The position numbers and the translations under genes were made by a program. A stretch of 43,491 nt of DNA from Alphaproteobacteria bacterium (lineage in GTDB: Bacteria; Pseudomonadota; Alphaproteobacteria; Rickettsiales; Midichloriaceae). The number at the start of each line of letters is the position of its first letter. The stretch's first letter is position 1. The notes below the pieces were generated by a model. It did no database searches, was not told the DNA's origin, and saw only the letters and a program-made list of their open reading frames with translations. The stretch is from contig JABDBN010000008.1 in NCBI GenBank assembly GCA_013288625.1, positions 1 to 43,491 on the forward strand, read 5' to 3'. This document shows positions 7,865-16,419 of this stretch, piece by piece.

Positions 7865-10144
7865 ATGTCTGGAAAGCAAGCTGTTGCAGAAGCTGAGGTA
7901 TTAGAAACACTACAAAATACAGATGATGAACAAGAAGAACAAGTTACAGATAACGGAGATGAAGGCGATGAGGGTGATAATCAGATAGAAGCGCGAACTG
8001 CATATGATGCTGATACTGATGCTAATGAAGGAGACGACCCAGAACGAGCATCTCATGATGAAAATGTAAATGATCCATATCCAGGCAACTTAAATGCAGA
8101 GCAGGCCTTAGGTGAAGGAGATGAGGGAGATGAGAGAGACGAGGGAGACAAACCGGAGAAGCCGGGCGCAGTGGGAAACGAAGAAACAGAAATTCCATCG
8201 CCAGCAGAAGTAGAAGCCTGGCTTAAAGAGCAAAAACAAATAGCAGAGGAAGAGTGGGAAGAAATGATAAGATCGCAGGCGACAGAGAATGCAAAGTTAG
8301 AACGTGAAGCACTGAACGGGTGGAATGCACCAGCAAATGCGAATAATCTTGCACATGAAGAAGATGAGGGTGATTCGGGCAATGAAAGAGATGAAGGTGA
8401 AGGTACCGAAACAGAACAAGTGCTAGCCCAGAGAGAAGGTGATGGCCAGGAAGCAGCCCAAGAAAACATTGCTAGTGAAGATCAACGTGAAGAAGATGAG
8501 GGCGATGAGAGAGGCAGAGGGGATGAAGCTCATGAACCCGAAAGTAATTTGCCGATAGGATTTAAGGGCCTGATAGAGTTTGGGCAAGTGCTCAGTCGTA
8601 TTGGAATACCTTCAAAGGTAGTGGGAGGAGAAATTCCTCATGTTAGCCCAAGTGAAAATTATGAGAGTGAAGAATCTGAAGAGGATAACTATGAGGATCT
8701 TAGAAATCCAGATGGTACTTTTAGGAGAGGGTGGGAACATCCCGAAACTACAATGAGTGACTCGCGCGCTAAGGAAATATTTGAGATATTGAATGGCCGT
8801 CAAAAAGCTTCAGAGACTTACGCGACTATAAATCCTGAAAATGTCCAAGCAAATGTGAGTATTCCTCCGGCTCCTCATATCGCACCGCCAGTAGTTAGGC
8901 CTGCAAAAGCTAGAGAAGTTGGTGGGAAAGAATATGATCCTGAATTTATAAAGCTTGAAGACGCAAGACGTAAAGGAGAGGTGTTATATGAAAGTCAAAA
9001 CAATCAACCAGAATCGAAAACTCCTCAACAGGACAAAAACCCATTGCCCGCAACTTGGAGTAAACACAAGCTTCATAAACGTAAAGAAAAGTTTAAAAGT
9101 GGTTTAATTAGTGCAGCTAGGGATAGAAAAGCACAAAGCCGACAGGTGGAAGAAGGGTTCTATGAAGACGATGCTCCAGAAACCATAAGGAATAATGGAG
9201 TTTCTATAAATCAAACCACTATTACTCGGTCGCCATCTGCTGAAGCAACCCAAGCAAGTGCAGAAAAAGTTACTCGTGCAGCTAGAAATAGAAAAGCACG
9301 AAGCCGGCAGGTGGAAGAGGGGTTCTATGAAAACGATATTCCAGAAACCATATTGGATAATGGAATTCCTATTAATCAGAACACTACTACTCAATCGCCA
9401 CTTGCAGAAGCAACACAAGCAAGTACAGAAGAAGTTACTCCAACATTAACACTTATTGGCTCAAAACATGGTTCGATCTCACTTTTGAAAGACATTAGTC
9501 CAGAACCAAGTGAACTAGAAGAGCTTGGATCAGATGAAGGAGACGAGGGTGAAGAATCAGAAAAAGGTTTCACACCCGATGAAGGAGACGAAGGAGACGA
9601 GAATGAATTAGAAGGAAATGAGGGTGAAGAGTTAGAAGAAGAGCTAACAGCTACAGAAATAGGAAAGGGTGAAGAATTAGAAGAAGGACCAGCATTAAGT
9701 GATATAGATGAGGGTGAAGAACCTGAAAAAGAGCAAGATTCAGGCGAAAGCTTTAATAGAACTGAACCATTGCCAATTTTGAATGGATCAGCTAGCTCAG
9801 CTCATGAACCAATGATGTTGGATGATGTTCCAGCAAATGTTGAATCATCATCACTTCCTATATCACCATTGTCACGGGAATTCCCCAATAGTAGGCCGAA
9901 CGATTTAAAACTGAGTTCTGAGCTCCCGGTAAGTCAACCAGCAACTCCACCACCACCATTATCTACTACAACTAGTTCCAGCATAAGCACAGCTGGACTT
10001 TCATCTTCGGCACAACTAACCACACCTCAAAGAGGTGCAAATGGTCTGGAGATTTCATTTGATGATTTGCAAAATCCGGATAAGTTTAAGGATATGGCAA
10101 GAAATATTAAAATAAGCGAGGGAGGGCAGTGCAAACAAAGTTAG
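7865..10144 (+). CDS. Large acidic repeat protein, candidate effector
   Basis: A 759-residue highly acidic protein without signal peptide or membrane segments. Clusters of (D/E)EGDEGD occur in the N-terminal third and again after residue 550. Residues 417-526 are two adjacent 55-residue copies (each beginning AAR-R-RKA-SRQVEEGFYE). Between these lie a less acidic stretch (LPIGFKGLIEFGQVLSRIG) that may fold and a basic patch (KHKLHKRKEKFKSG). The C-terminus (FKDMARNIKISEGGQCKQS) is mildly basic and has the only Cys. The repeat tyrosines sit in acidic contexts (FYEDD, FYEND), as phosphorylated effector tyrosines often do, but none is an EPIYA motif. Last gene of the three-gene disordered cluster; its stop is four bases from the end of the convergent pncC. 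No homologous family recognised. Confidence 0.65.
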   Translation: MSGKQAVAEAEVLETLQNTDDEQEEQVTDNGDEGDEGDNQIEARTAYDADTDANEGDDPERASHDENVNDPYPGNLNAEQALGEGDEGDERDEGDKPEKPGAVGNEETEIPSPAEVEAWLKEQKQIAEEEWEEMIRSQATENAKLEREALNGWNAPANANNLAHEEDEGDSGNERDEGEGTETEQVLAQREGDGQEAAQENIASEDQREEDEGDERGRGDEAHEPESNLPIGFKGLIEFGQVLSRIGIPSKVVGGEIPHVSPSENYESEESEEDNYEDLRNPDGTFRRGWEHPETTMSDSRAKEIFEILNGRQKASETYATINPENVQANVSIPPAPHIAPPVVRPAKAREVGGKEYDPEFIKLEDARRKGEVLYESQNNQPESKTPQQDKNPLPATWSKHKLHKRKEKFKSGLISAARDRKAQSRQVEEGFYEDDAPETIRNNGVSINQTTITRSPSAEATQASAEKVTRAARNRKARSRQVEEGFYENDIPETILDNGIPINQNTTTQSPLAEATQASTEEVTPTLTLIGSKHGSISLLKDISPEPSELEELGSDEGDEGEESEKGFTPDEGDEGDENELEGNEGEELEEELTATEIGKGEELEEGPALSDIDEGEEPEKEQDSGESFNRTEPLPILNGSASSAHEPMMLDDVPANVESSSLPISPLSREFPNSRPNDLKLSSELPVSQPATPPPPLSTTTSSSISTAGLSSSAQLTTPQRGANGLEISFDDLQNPDKFKDMARNIKISEGGQCKQS
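9113..9442 (+). repeat. Two tandem 165-bp coding repeats (55 residues each)
   Basis: The units 9113-9277 and 9278-9442 are adjacent, in frame and without indels. They share the cores RKA-SRQVEEGFYE, PET, INQ and AEATQAS. Divergence is mild, so the duplication is fairly recent or under selection to persist. Confidence 0.85.
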
Positions 10145-10148
10145 AGTA

Positions 10149-10619
10149 TTAACTAATCATGGAGATCATGAGTTTTAATGCCTGCTGCACAGCCTGCTCC
10201 CTGATTGCCTGCCGGTCACCGGTGAAATGATGTTCTTCGCAAACAGTGCTGCCTTCATAGTGGCTGGCGATATAAACCAGCCCTACGGGCGTTGCTTTTG
10301 TGCCACCCTTGGGCCCTGCAATCCCAGTGACCGCCAAGCTTAGCTGAGCCTGCGAATTTTTAATTGCACCTTCGGCCATAGCCTCTGCAACTTCGCTGCT
10401 GATAGCATTAAACTTGCGCACGAGTTCGGCATCAATCCCCAACATATCAATTTTTGCTTCCGCAGAATAAGTTATAAATCCCCGGTCGAAAACCTCAGAG
10501 CTGCCGGAAACCGATGTGATTGAAGCTGCCACCATACCGCCTGTACACGACTCAGCGGTTACCACTCGGATAGATTTTCGTTTTGCTAAATCTAAGAGTT
10601 TTTTGGCCAGCGTTTGCAC
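10149..10619 (-). CDS. pncC: Nicotinamide-nucleotide amidase (PncC, CinA C-terminal domain)
   Basis: The enzyme deamidates nicotinamide mononucleotide to nicotinate mononucleotide, recycling the NMN released by DNA ligase. The 156 residues cover only the CinA C-terminal domain; the characteristic VVTAESCTGGMVAASIT (with the conserved ESCTGG) and LSLAVTGIAGPKGG segments are present, while the N-terminal MoaB-like domain of full CinA is absent, as is common. The start is a GTG that overlaps the pgpA stop by one base (TAGTG), so translation is likely coupled. Last gene of the ispF-pgpA-pncC run. Confidence 0.93.
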   Translation of the reverse strand: MQTLAKKLLDLAKRKSIRVVTAESCTGGMVAASITSVSGSSEVFDRGFITYSAEAKIDMLGIDAELVRKFNAISSEVAEAMAEGAIKNSQAQLSLAVTGIAGPKGGTKATPVGLVYIASHYEGSTVCEEHHFTGDRQAIREQAVQQALKLMISMIS

Positions 10620-11209
10620 TACACAAATATCCTATATAAGAGATAAACGATTCCTGCGGTATAAACTCCAGCCAGCACGTCATCAAGGATAACCCCGAGG
10701 GGGTTGGGCAAATGCTCATCTATAAGATTGATCGGAAAAGTTTTGCGAATATCAAAATATCTAAAGATTACAAAGATCAGCAAAAACGTGGCGGTAAGAG
10801 CCGATAGCCCTACATAGGTTGCATAAGAGACACAAAACTTATACGCGAATTTAAAGCTCAGTGCAAACGCAACCAACATCCCAATCACTTCATCAACAAC
10901 GACAGAGGAGTGGTCAAAGGTGTTAGTATGCTTTTGATAAGCGTTGATTGCCCACCAGCCAATGACAGTAATCACCGCAGTAATGATAATAAAATACTTC
11001 TCCATGCAGGCATAATCCGGACAGGTGTATTTAATGAGTACATAATATATGGGATAGGTAGCGAGCGAACCAAATGTACCAGGGGCGATACCTATGAGTC
11101 CAACATAGAACCAGGTGGCAATTATAGTGTAGAGTTTAAGCATCGGCGGCCTAATGCGTCTAACTTTCGCATTTACAAGAGCGCTTAAATCAAACTGTCT
11201 AAAACTCAT
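10619..11209 (-). CDS. pgpA: Phosphatidylglycerophosphatase A
   Basis: An inner-membrane phosphatase that converts phosphatidylglycerophosphate to phosphatidylglycerol. The family signatures are visible: IGIAPGTFGSLAT near the N-terminus, VVVDEVIGMLVAF in the middle and NPLGVILDDVLAGVYT near the C-terminus, with about four hydrophobic segments. The ATG at 11209 lies one base after the ispF stop, which favours coupling; from it the protein is 196 residues, some 22 longer than usual, so an internal ATG at 11143 (MLKLYTIIATWF) is a plausible alternative. Overlaps pncC by one base. Confidence 0.92.
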   Translation of the reverse strand: MSFRQFDLSALVNAKVRRIRPPMLKLYTIIATWFYVGLIGIAPGTFGSLATYPIYYVLIKYTCPDYACMEKYFIIITAVITVIGWWAINAYQKHTNTFDHSSVVVDEVIGMLVAFALSFKFAYKFCVSYATYVGLSALTATFLLIFVIFRYFDIRKTFPINLIDEHLPNPLGVILDDVLAGVYTAGIVYLLYRIFV

Positions 11210-11210
11210 A

Positions 11211-11717
11211 TCAATTCAATTCCACCTTAACTGCACATATTGCCTGAACAGCTATTCCTTCCTGCCTACCAGTAAATCCAAGCTTTTCAGTAGTCGTTGC
11301 TTTAACACTAACCAGTTCATCATTTAATGCAAGCATTTCAGCAATCGATTCTTTGATCTTTTGTTTATAGAACATCAGCTTTGGTTTTTCAGTTATAACC
11401 ACAACATCTATATTAACAATACTACCGCCTTTATTTGCTACTAAATCCATTGCATGCTTTAAGAATACCTTCGAGTTAGCGTTCCTCCACTTTTGATCCG
11501 TGGGTGGGAAGTGATCACCGATATCACCGAGCGCCATTGACCCTAGAAGCGCATCAGTCAATGCGTGCAGCAAAACATCACCATCAGAGTGCGCTATCAG
11601 CTTATAGACATAGGGTACTTTGACTCCACCCAGAATGACAAAATTATCCTCATGCGCCATGGTGTCGAAACGATGAACATCAAAACCAATCCCTACCCTG
11701 GTTATAAAATCTGCCAT
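11211..11717 (-). CDS. ispF: 2-C-methyl-D-erythritol 2,4-cyclodiphosphate synthase
   Basis: IspF closes the cyclodiphosphate ring in the MEP isoprenoid pathway. Metal-ligand motif GFDVHRF (Asp13, His15), the AHSDGDVLLHALTDALLGS loop and DIGDHFPPTD are all present, as are the C-terminal KATTTEKLGFTGR and GIAVQA elements. Length 168 is typical of a stand-alone IspF; in many alphaproteobacteria it is fused to IspD, but here it is separate. An AGGA nine bases before the ATG supports the start. The pathway partner ispH is also in this window. Confidence 0.96.
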   Translation of the reverse strand: MADFITRVGIGFDVHRFDTMAHEDNFVILGGVKVPYVYKLIAHSDGDVLLHALTDALLGSMALGDIGDHFPPTDQKWRNANSKVFLKHAMDLVANKGGSIVNIDVVVITEKPKLMFYKQKIKESIAEMLALNDELVSVKATTTEKLGFTGRQEGIAVQAICAVKVELN

Positions 11718-11837
11718 GTAATTTTCCTATGATTTATTTTAATCTATAATATAGAACCTGAAAATTTTATTATAGCTTTTATTTTGAAAAATACTCAGAA
11801 TGATTATGCCTTATAAGCATTATAAACTGGTAGGTCT

Positions 11838-12425
11838 ATGAAAAAATTACCGCTCATGTTAACAGCCATCTGCATGTTGGCAGATATTAATAGCGCTCAG
11901 TCAGCTGCATTACTGGATGTAAAAGTTGATGGCATTAAGCCTAATGGAAAGCTTGATGATAAGTATGCCGCGTGCATTCATACTGCAGGCGCACATCATG
12001 CCAAAGGAGCAAATATTAACCCAGAAGTTTCCTGGTCAGGCGCTCCAGCAAATACAAAATCCTTTGCACTTATTGTAGTCGACCCCGATATACCCACCGA
12101 TTTCTCCAAAGCCAACAAGGAAGGAGCAGTTATTCCTCGTGGAATGAGGCGCACAAATTACTATCACTGGCAGATATTAGATATCCCAAAAGATAAAACC
12201 AGTATTGCTGAAGGGCAGGATAGCAGCTACCATGGCCCTTGCCCTCCCTGGAATGATGAGCTTATTCACCATTACCACTTCAAGGTTTTTGCCTTGGATG
12301 TCCCAAGTATAAAAATAAGTGGCGAGGCTACAGCACCCAAAATTATAAATGCAATAGAAGATCATATTATAGCAGAAGGCGAAGCAGTAGGTACCTTTAC
12401 TACTAACCCCGATTTACTGAAGTAG
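11838..12425 (+). CDS. Exported PEBP-like (YbhB/YbcL) protein
   Basis: A Raf-kinase-inhibitor-like phosphatidylethanolamine-binding protein. Residues 1 to about 23 form a signal peptide (MKKLPLMLTAICMLADINSA) with probable cleavage near AQSAA, so the protein is likely periplasmic. Family motifs follow: SWSGAPANTKSFALIVVDPD, the histidine-containing YYHWQILDIP and the ligand-pocket SSYHGPCPPW with HHYHFKVFALD. Length 195 is normal. An AGGT precedes the ATG. It is divergent from ispF and converges with the symporter gene, so it is probably transcribed alone. The physiological ligand of bacterial members is unsettled. Confidence 0.9.
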   Translation: MKKLPLMLTAICMLADINSAQSAALLDVKVDGIKPNGKLDDKYAACIHTAGAHHAKGANINPEVSWSGAPANTKSFALIVVDPDIPTDFSKANKEGAVIPRGMRRTNYYHWQILDIPKDKTSIAEGQDSSYHGPCPPWNDELIHHYHFKVFALDVPSIKISGEATAPKIINAIEDHIIAEGEAVGTFTTNPDLLK

Positions 12426-12436
12426 TCAGGCAATTC

Positions 12437-13843
12437 CTAAACTCTTGACTCCTGTGCAAGAGGAACTGTTTTGGCGAAAAGGTACTTATGGCAGAGCCAG
12501 AAAGTTAGGCTATTCATAGAAATGCCAAAGATAACGCTTTCCAATGCCCCGTCGATTCTTGATTGTGGGAAGGTTAAATTCCACCAAACCACCGACGATA
12601 TCCCAACCAACGCTGAAACCAAAAAGGTTCTGTCAGATGAGCGCACCTGGAAAATCGCAGCAAGCAATGGCACCAGTATAAATGGCGTCCAGAACTGGTA
12701 GGAATAAAGCAGCAGATCAAGCACACTGGTTGTGTTGAGTGCAAATACGATCGCGAGCAACCCAATGGCAAAAGTAATCGCCCGGGAAAACAACAGCTCA
12801 TCCTTGGGATTTTTAGCTTTAAAACCTAAGGGTGCTAGCACATCATTTGTCATAGCTATTGCTGTGCTATTTAAGAAAGAATCAGCTGAAGACATCACCA
12901 CCGCAAGCAGCCCAGCTATTGCCAACCCCTTAAGACCTACAGGCATAACTGTATTAATCACATGGGGCAAAGCAAGGTTAGGTTGCAGGTCTGAATTTAA
13001 AACATAAGCGCACATGCCAATGCAGCCAATCATTAAGAAGAATGGAACTGACAGCAAGCCACTAAGCAGCGTTCCCTGTTTGGTATCTGCGGTAGTTTTA
13101 CCGATCAGCAGGCGTTGCACATACGGCGGGATAAGGGTTTCTCCCAGGAAAAAGCTCAAGAATAGCACAGCAACAGAAATCCAGCCTATAGATTCAATAG
13201 GTGATAAATGCGATTCAGGCACACCGCTTACGAGCGCAGAAAAGCCACCGATATCGCTGAGCGCGAATACAAGCACGAGAGGTAACATGATGATAAGAAT
13301 GCTAAAATGCAGAATATCGACTGCAACTACTGATTTCATGCCGCCATAGGTCGCATAGATTACCACAATACCAGCAGTAATCAGGCTGCCATAAATTATA
13401 GGAGTTCCAAGTAAAGTATAAAGGATATTGCCGCAGGCCAGGATTTGAGCTCCAATAATCCCGCTACATACGAGCACAGAGGCTACACCGGAGATGAATC
13501 GAGCCTTACTTCCATAAGCCTTCACCATGATATCACCAACAGTCATCGCATCTTTAAATGCTCTCATGCGCGGGGCAATAAACTTTGCCACGAGCACTTC
13601 CTTTAGGCTAAAGCCCAACATAGCCAGTGGGTAAGCGATGCCAAAAAGATATGATTTTTCTGCAAGACCTATGGTAAAACCTCCACCGATGAAAGATGCG
13701 GAAAGTGTGGCAAATACTACCCATGATGAGTACTGCCTGCCACCGGTTTTATATTCATCCGGCGAAGTGACATTGCGAGCCGCCCATATGCCAATAATTA
13801 GCGTCAGCAGCAAGTATCCTGAAATAATAATGCCATCAATCAT
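12437..13843 (-). CDS. Sodium:solute symporter (SSF family)
   Basis: A 468-residue inner-membrane protein with about 12-13 hydrophobic segments and SSF features: the N-terminal SPDEYKTGGRQYSSWVV preceding ASFIGGGFTIGLAEKSY in the first unwound helix, VIYATYGGMKSVVAVD in TM5, and SSADSFLNSTAIAMTNDV, which carries the Ser residues of the second sodium site. The substrate cannot be told from sequence; proline, pantothenate and monocarboxylate carriers belong to this family. GAGGA ten bases before the ATG supports the start. It follows mnmA on the same strand after 73 AT-rich bases. Confidence 0.9.
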   Translation of the reverse strand: MIDGIIISGYLLLTLIIGIWAARNVTSPDEYKTGGRQYSSWVVFATLSASFIGGGFTIGLAEKSYLFGIAYPLAMLGFSLKEVLVAKFIAPRMRAFKDAMTVGDIMVKAYGSKARFISGVASVLVCSGIIGAQILACGNILYTLLGTPIIYGSLITAGIVVIYATYGGMKSVVAVDILHFSILIIMLPLVLVFALSDIGGFSALVSGVPESHLSPIESIGWISVAVLFLSFFLGETLIPPYVQRLLIGKTTADTKQGTLLSGLLSVPFFLMIGCIGMCAYVLNSDLQPNLALPHVINTVMPVGLKGLAIAGLLAVVMSSADSFLNSTAIAMTNDVLAPLGFKAKNPKDELLFSRAITFAIGLLAIVFALNTTSVLDLLLYSYQFWTPFILVPLLAAIFQVRSSDRTFLVSALVGISSVVWWNLTFPQSRIDGALESVIFGISMNSLTFWLCHKYLFAKTVPLAQESRV

Positions 13844-13916
13844 TTACATATCCTCACACTAGTTTTAGTAGCATTGATGATTGTAATATTTATACAAAAA
13901 CACAAGATAAATAATA

Positions 13917-15035
13917 TTAATTTCGTTCAATCCAGCCACCCCCTAAAACACGGCTTCCAGTGTAGATTACACAGGCCTGTCCCGGGGTTATTGCTTGCGA
14001 TTGCTCTTCTAGTTCAACTCTGGCTCTACCATCTTTCATCGGCCATACAGTAGCCGGTAAAAGTTTCTGCGTGGAGCGCAACTTTACTTGGCAGTTATAG
14101 CCATCATCCGGAATCGTTTTATTTCCTAACCAGTTGAGTTCTTTTAGGATCAGTTCGCTTGCACCCAACTCATGCTTATGGCCGACTATAACCTGATTTT
14201 TCTCAGGGTTGAGTTTAATTACATATAGGGGTTCAGGGCTGGCTATACCTAGCCCCCGCCTTTGCCCTACCGTGTAATTTATTATACCATTATGTTTACC
14301 TAAAACCGTACCATCAGCAGTGACGATATCGCCAGCATCCAAAGCTCCAGGACGAAGCTTTTCAATAATAGCGCTATAGGAACCATTGGGAACAAAGCAG
14401 ATATCCTGACTATCAGGCTTTTCTGCAATCTCCAATCCAAAATGATGCGCCAGTGACCGGGTCATTTCTTTATTCAGGCTTCCCAATGGAAAGCGAAGGT
14501 AATTGAGCTGTTCCTGAGTGGTGGTAAAAAGAAAGTAGCTCTGGTCTTTTACAGGGTCTGCGCCTGAATGGAGTTCAGCTCGCCCATCCACTTCAAGCCT
14601 CTGGACATAATGGCCGGTCGCCAAACAATCCGCACCCAAATCCTGAGCCATTTTAAACAGATCGCGAAATTTAACCCGCTGGTTACAGCGCACACAAGGT
14701 ATTGGCGTTTCCCCACGCAGGTAACTATCAGCAAAATCATCCATAACCGACTGCTTAAAAATACTTTCATAGTTGAGTACATAGTGCGGTATACCGATCT
14801 TTTCCGCTGCCATTTGAGCATCATATATATCCTGCCCCGCACAACAGGCGCCCTTTTTGCCTAAGGCCACACCATGATCGTATAGCTGCAAAGTGACTCC
14901 GATTACTTCATGCCCCTGATGAGCAAGCACAGCAGCAACTGTGGAGCTATCAACCCCACCAGACATCGCCACAACTACTTTGCATTTCAGCGAAGCTATC
15001 GGCGCAATTTTTTCAAGAACTTGCATAAAATTCAT
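13917..15035 (-). CDS. mnmA: tRNA-specific 2-thiouridylase MnmA
   Basis: MnmA thiolates U34 of Lys, Glu and Gln tRNAs using ATP and sulfur from a cysteine desulfurase relay. The PP-loop VVAMSGGVDSS is near residue 21, the catalytic nucleophile cysteine lies in PCVRCNQRVKF, the second active cysteine in PDSQDICFVPNG, and tRNA-contact motifs ATGHYV and VKDQSYFLF are intact. VGQRRGLGIA and the C-terminal beta-barrel complete the fold. Length 372 is normal. The ATG at 15035 is used; an ATG three codons later is equally compatible. It lies between nuoI and the symporter gene on the minus strand. Confidence 0.96.
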   Translation of the reverse strand: MNFMQVLEKIAPIASLKCKVVVAMSGGVDSSTVAAVLAHQGHEVIGVTLQLYDHGVALGKKGACCAGQDIYDAQMAAEKIGIPHYVLNYESIFKQSVMDDFADSYLRGETPIPCVRCNQRVKFRDLFKMAQDLGADCLATGHYVQRLEVDGRAELHSGADPVKDQSYFLFTTTQEQLNYLRFPLGSLNKEMTRSLAHHFGLEIAEKPDSQDICFVPNGSYSAIIEKLRPGALDAGDIVTADGTVLGKHNGIINYTVGQRRGLGIASPEPLYVIKLNPEKNQVIVGHKHELGASELILKELNWLGNKTIPDDGYNCQVKLRSTQKLLPATVWPMKDGRARVELEEQSQAITPGQACVIYTGSRVLGGGWIERN

Positions 15036-15102
15036 TTCTATTGAGTATATATTATAGCGAAATTTTGCTTTAAATGGTACCTAATTAATTATACTCTTCG
15101 CC

Positions 15103-15204
15103 TTTCAAGCATTGGCGGCGTCATACTTCGGGTTTCGCATTTCGTTACGTATGAAGAATACGCGCCTCATGCTCACCACTTGCATTCCTACCCAATTCTT
15201 GAAA
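15103..15204. repeat. ~100-bp palindromic element with terminal inverted repeats
   Basis: The ends are inverted repeats: TTTCAAGCATTGG at 15103-15115 and CCAATTCTTGAAA at 15192-15204 match at 12 of 13 positions. Inside is an imperfect hairpin, with TCATAC and GTATGA arms flanked by GGCGGCG and CGCGCC. On the minus strand one frame stays open for about 30 codons across the element (it reads WVGMQVVSMRRVFFIRNE), as palindromic elements that insert into genes often do. It lies directly downstream of nuoI, whose stop is 22 bases away. Probably a dispersed repeat; only one copy is seen here. Confidence 0.5.
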
Positions 15205-15226
15205 TGCTCTGAGTAGACAACAGAGA

Positions 15227-15718
15227 TTAGCGGTACTCAGCATCGGCTTTAATATTCTGAGCGATTGCTCTTTCCATTCGGTCGCCATTGGCCAGCAATC
15301 TCTCTTTATCATAAAGAAGTTCTTCATGGGTTTCAGTAGCATATTCAAAATTTGGCCCTTCAACAATGGCATCAACCGGGCATGCTTCCTGGCAAAGTCC
15401 GCAATAGATGCACTTAGTCATGTCGATATCATACCGGGTAGTGCGCCTGCTTCCGTCGTCTCGTTCTTCAGCCTCAATGGTAATAGCCAAAGCCGGACAT
15501 ATAGCTTCACATAGTTTGCAGGCAATGCAGCGTTCTTCTCCATTTGCATAACGGCGCAAAGCATGCTCGCCACGGAAGCGAGGACTCAACGCCCCTTTTT
15601 CATAAGGGTAATTCAGCGTGACTTTCCTTTTGAACATATACAAAAAGGAACGGTACAGGCCTATGCCAATCTCATATAGAACAAATGTACGAAACCAGAA
15701 TTTAAGCGCTTTTACCAT
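15227..15718 (-). CDS. nuoI: NADH-quinone oxidoreductase subunit I
   Basis: The ferredoxin-like peripheral subunit of respiratory complex I, which passes electrons through iron-sulfur clusters N6a and N6b towards quinone. Two 4Fe-4S motifs are intact: [12 protein letters not shown] and [12 protein letters not shown]. The N-terminal amphipathic helix ([20 protein letters not shown]) that sits on the membrane and the [13 protein letters not shown] segment are as expected. Length 163 is typical for alphaproteobacteria. No other nuo gene is adjacent: upstream is mlaC, downstream a palindromic element then mnmA, so the complex I genes are split in this genome. Confidence 0.96.
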   Translation of the reverse strand: MVKALKFWFRTFVLYEIGIGLYRSFLYMFKRKVTLNYPYEKGALSPRFRGEHALRRYANGEERCIACKLCEAICPALAITIEAEERDDGSRRTTRYDIDMTKCIYCGLCQEACPVDAIVEGPNFEYATETHEELLYDKERLLANGDRMERAIAQNIKADAEYR

Positions 15719-15796
15719 TATATACCCTGCATGCTAATGATATAAAAATACCCTTAAAATGAGCGGATGTAAAGCCCTACTCGGGCATATTTTTGG

Positions 15797-16408
15797 CTAA
15801 TTATTATCATTATCCTTAGAAAGAAGCCGGTCGTTAAGCGCATCAAAGCCTTCATTGCTCATAATAGAGCTAAACTCAGAACGTTGCGTAGTCAACAAAC
15901 TCACCCCTTCAGCAACTATATCATGGATTTTATAGCCATCACCGGCAGCTTGAATTCTATACTCAACTTTGGTGTTTGCCTGTGAAGAAGACGATACGAT
16001 ATCAGTGATAACGAGGAATTGTCCATGCCCAAGATCCTTAATACCTTTGACGTGGATTGCCTGATCGTTATATTGCCTGAATTTAGGTACATAAGAATCA
16101 ATCAGATATTTCCTATAGTTTTTTAGATAGGTTCTTTTTTGGTCATCGCTTAGAGTCTGCCAGTGTTTGCCAAGGACAAACTTTCCTATCCAGTCCGAAT
16201 CCATAACCTGAAGAAACATTTGGGTTAACTGCTTTTGTTTAGACTCATCTGAAGTACGCGATTTGAGCAGGGCTATAACTCGCGAGGATGTATTCTGGAC
16301 AAATGACTCAGGAGTTGCCGTAGTGTGCGCAGCTTCTTCACTATATGCGGCTAGTGGCAATAAGCTAAATACTATAATTGCTATTATGTTCTTAAGTTGC
16401 ATGGTCAT
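15797..16408 (-). CDS. mlaC: MlaC-like phospholipid-binding periplasmic protein
   Basis: MlaC-family proteins carry phospholipids across the periplasm between MlaA and the inner-membrane Mla complex. The N-terminus (MQLKNIIAIIVFSLLPLAAY after two residues) is a cleavable signal peptide, with cleavage expected around YSEE. The mature part carries family features: the YRKYLIDSYVPKFRQYND helix, a beta-sheet core ending in VEYRIQAAGDGYKIHDIVAE and GVSLLTTQRSEFSSI. Length 203 is typical. It begins 11 bases after mlaA, so the two are co-transcribed; the mlaFEDB genes are not in the window. Confidence 0.92.
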   Translation of the reverse strand: MTMQLKNIIAIIVFSLLPLAAYSEEAAHTTATPESFVQNTSSRVIALLKSRTSDESKQKQLTQMFLQVMDSDWIGKFVLGKHWQTLSDDQKRTYLKNYRKYLIDSYVPKFRQYNDQAIHVKGIKDLGHGQFLVITDIVSSSSQANTKVEYRIQAAGDGYKIHDIVAEGVSLLTTQRSEFSSIMSNEGFDALNDRLLSKDNDNN

Positions 16409-16419
16409 TTATCTACCTA

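Noticed and set aside
7831..7873. Nine-base ATGTCTGGA duplicated 34 bases apart before the acidic protein gene
   Set aside because: The first copy is out of frame and leads to no sensible protein; probably chance or a small slippage duplication.
8053..8469. Ser/Pro-rich open frame on the minus strand inside the acidic protein gene
   Set aside because: It arises from the repetitive GAxGAxGA codons read in reverse; no ribosome binding site and no domain.
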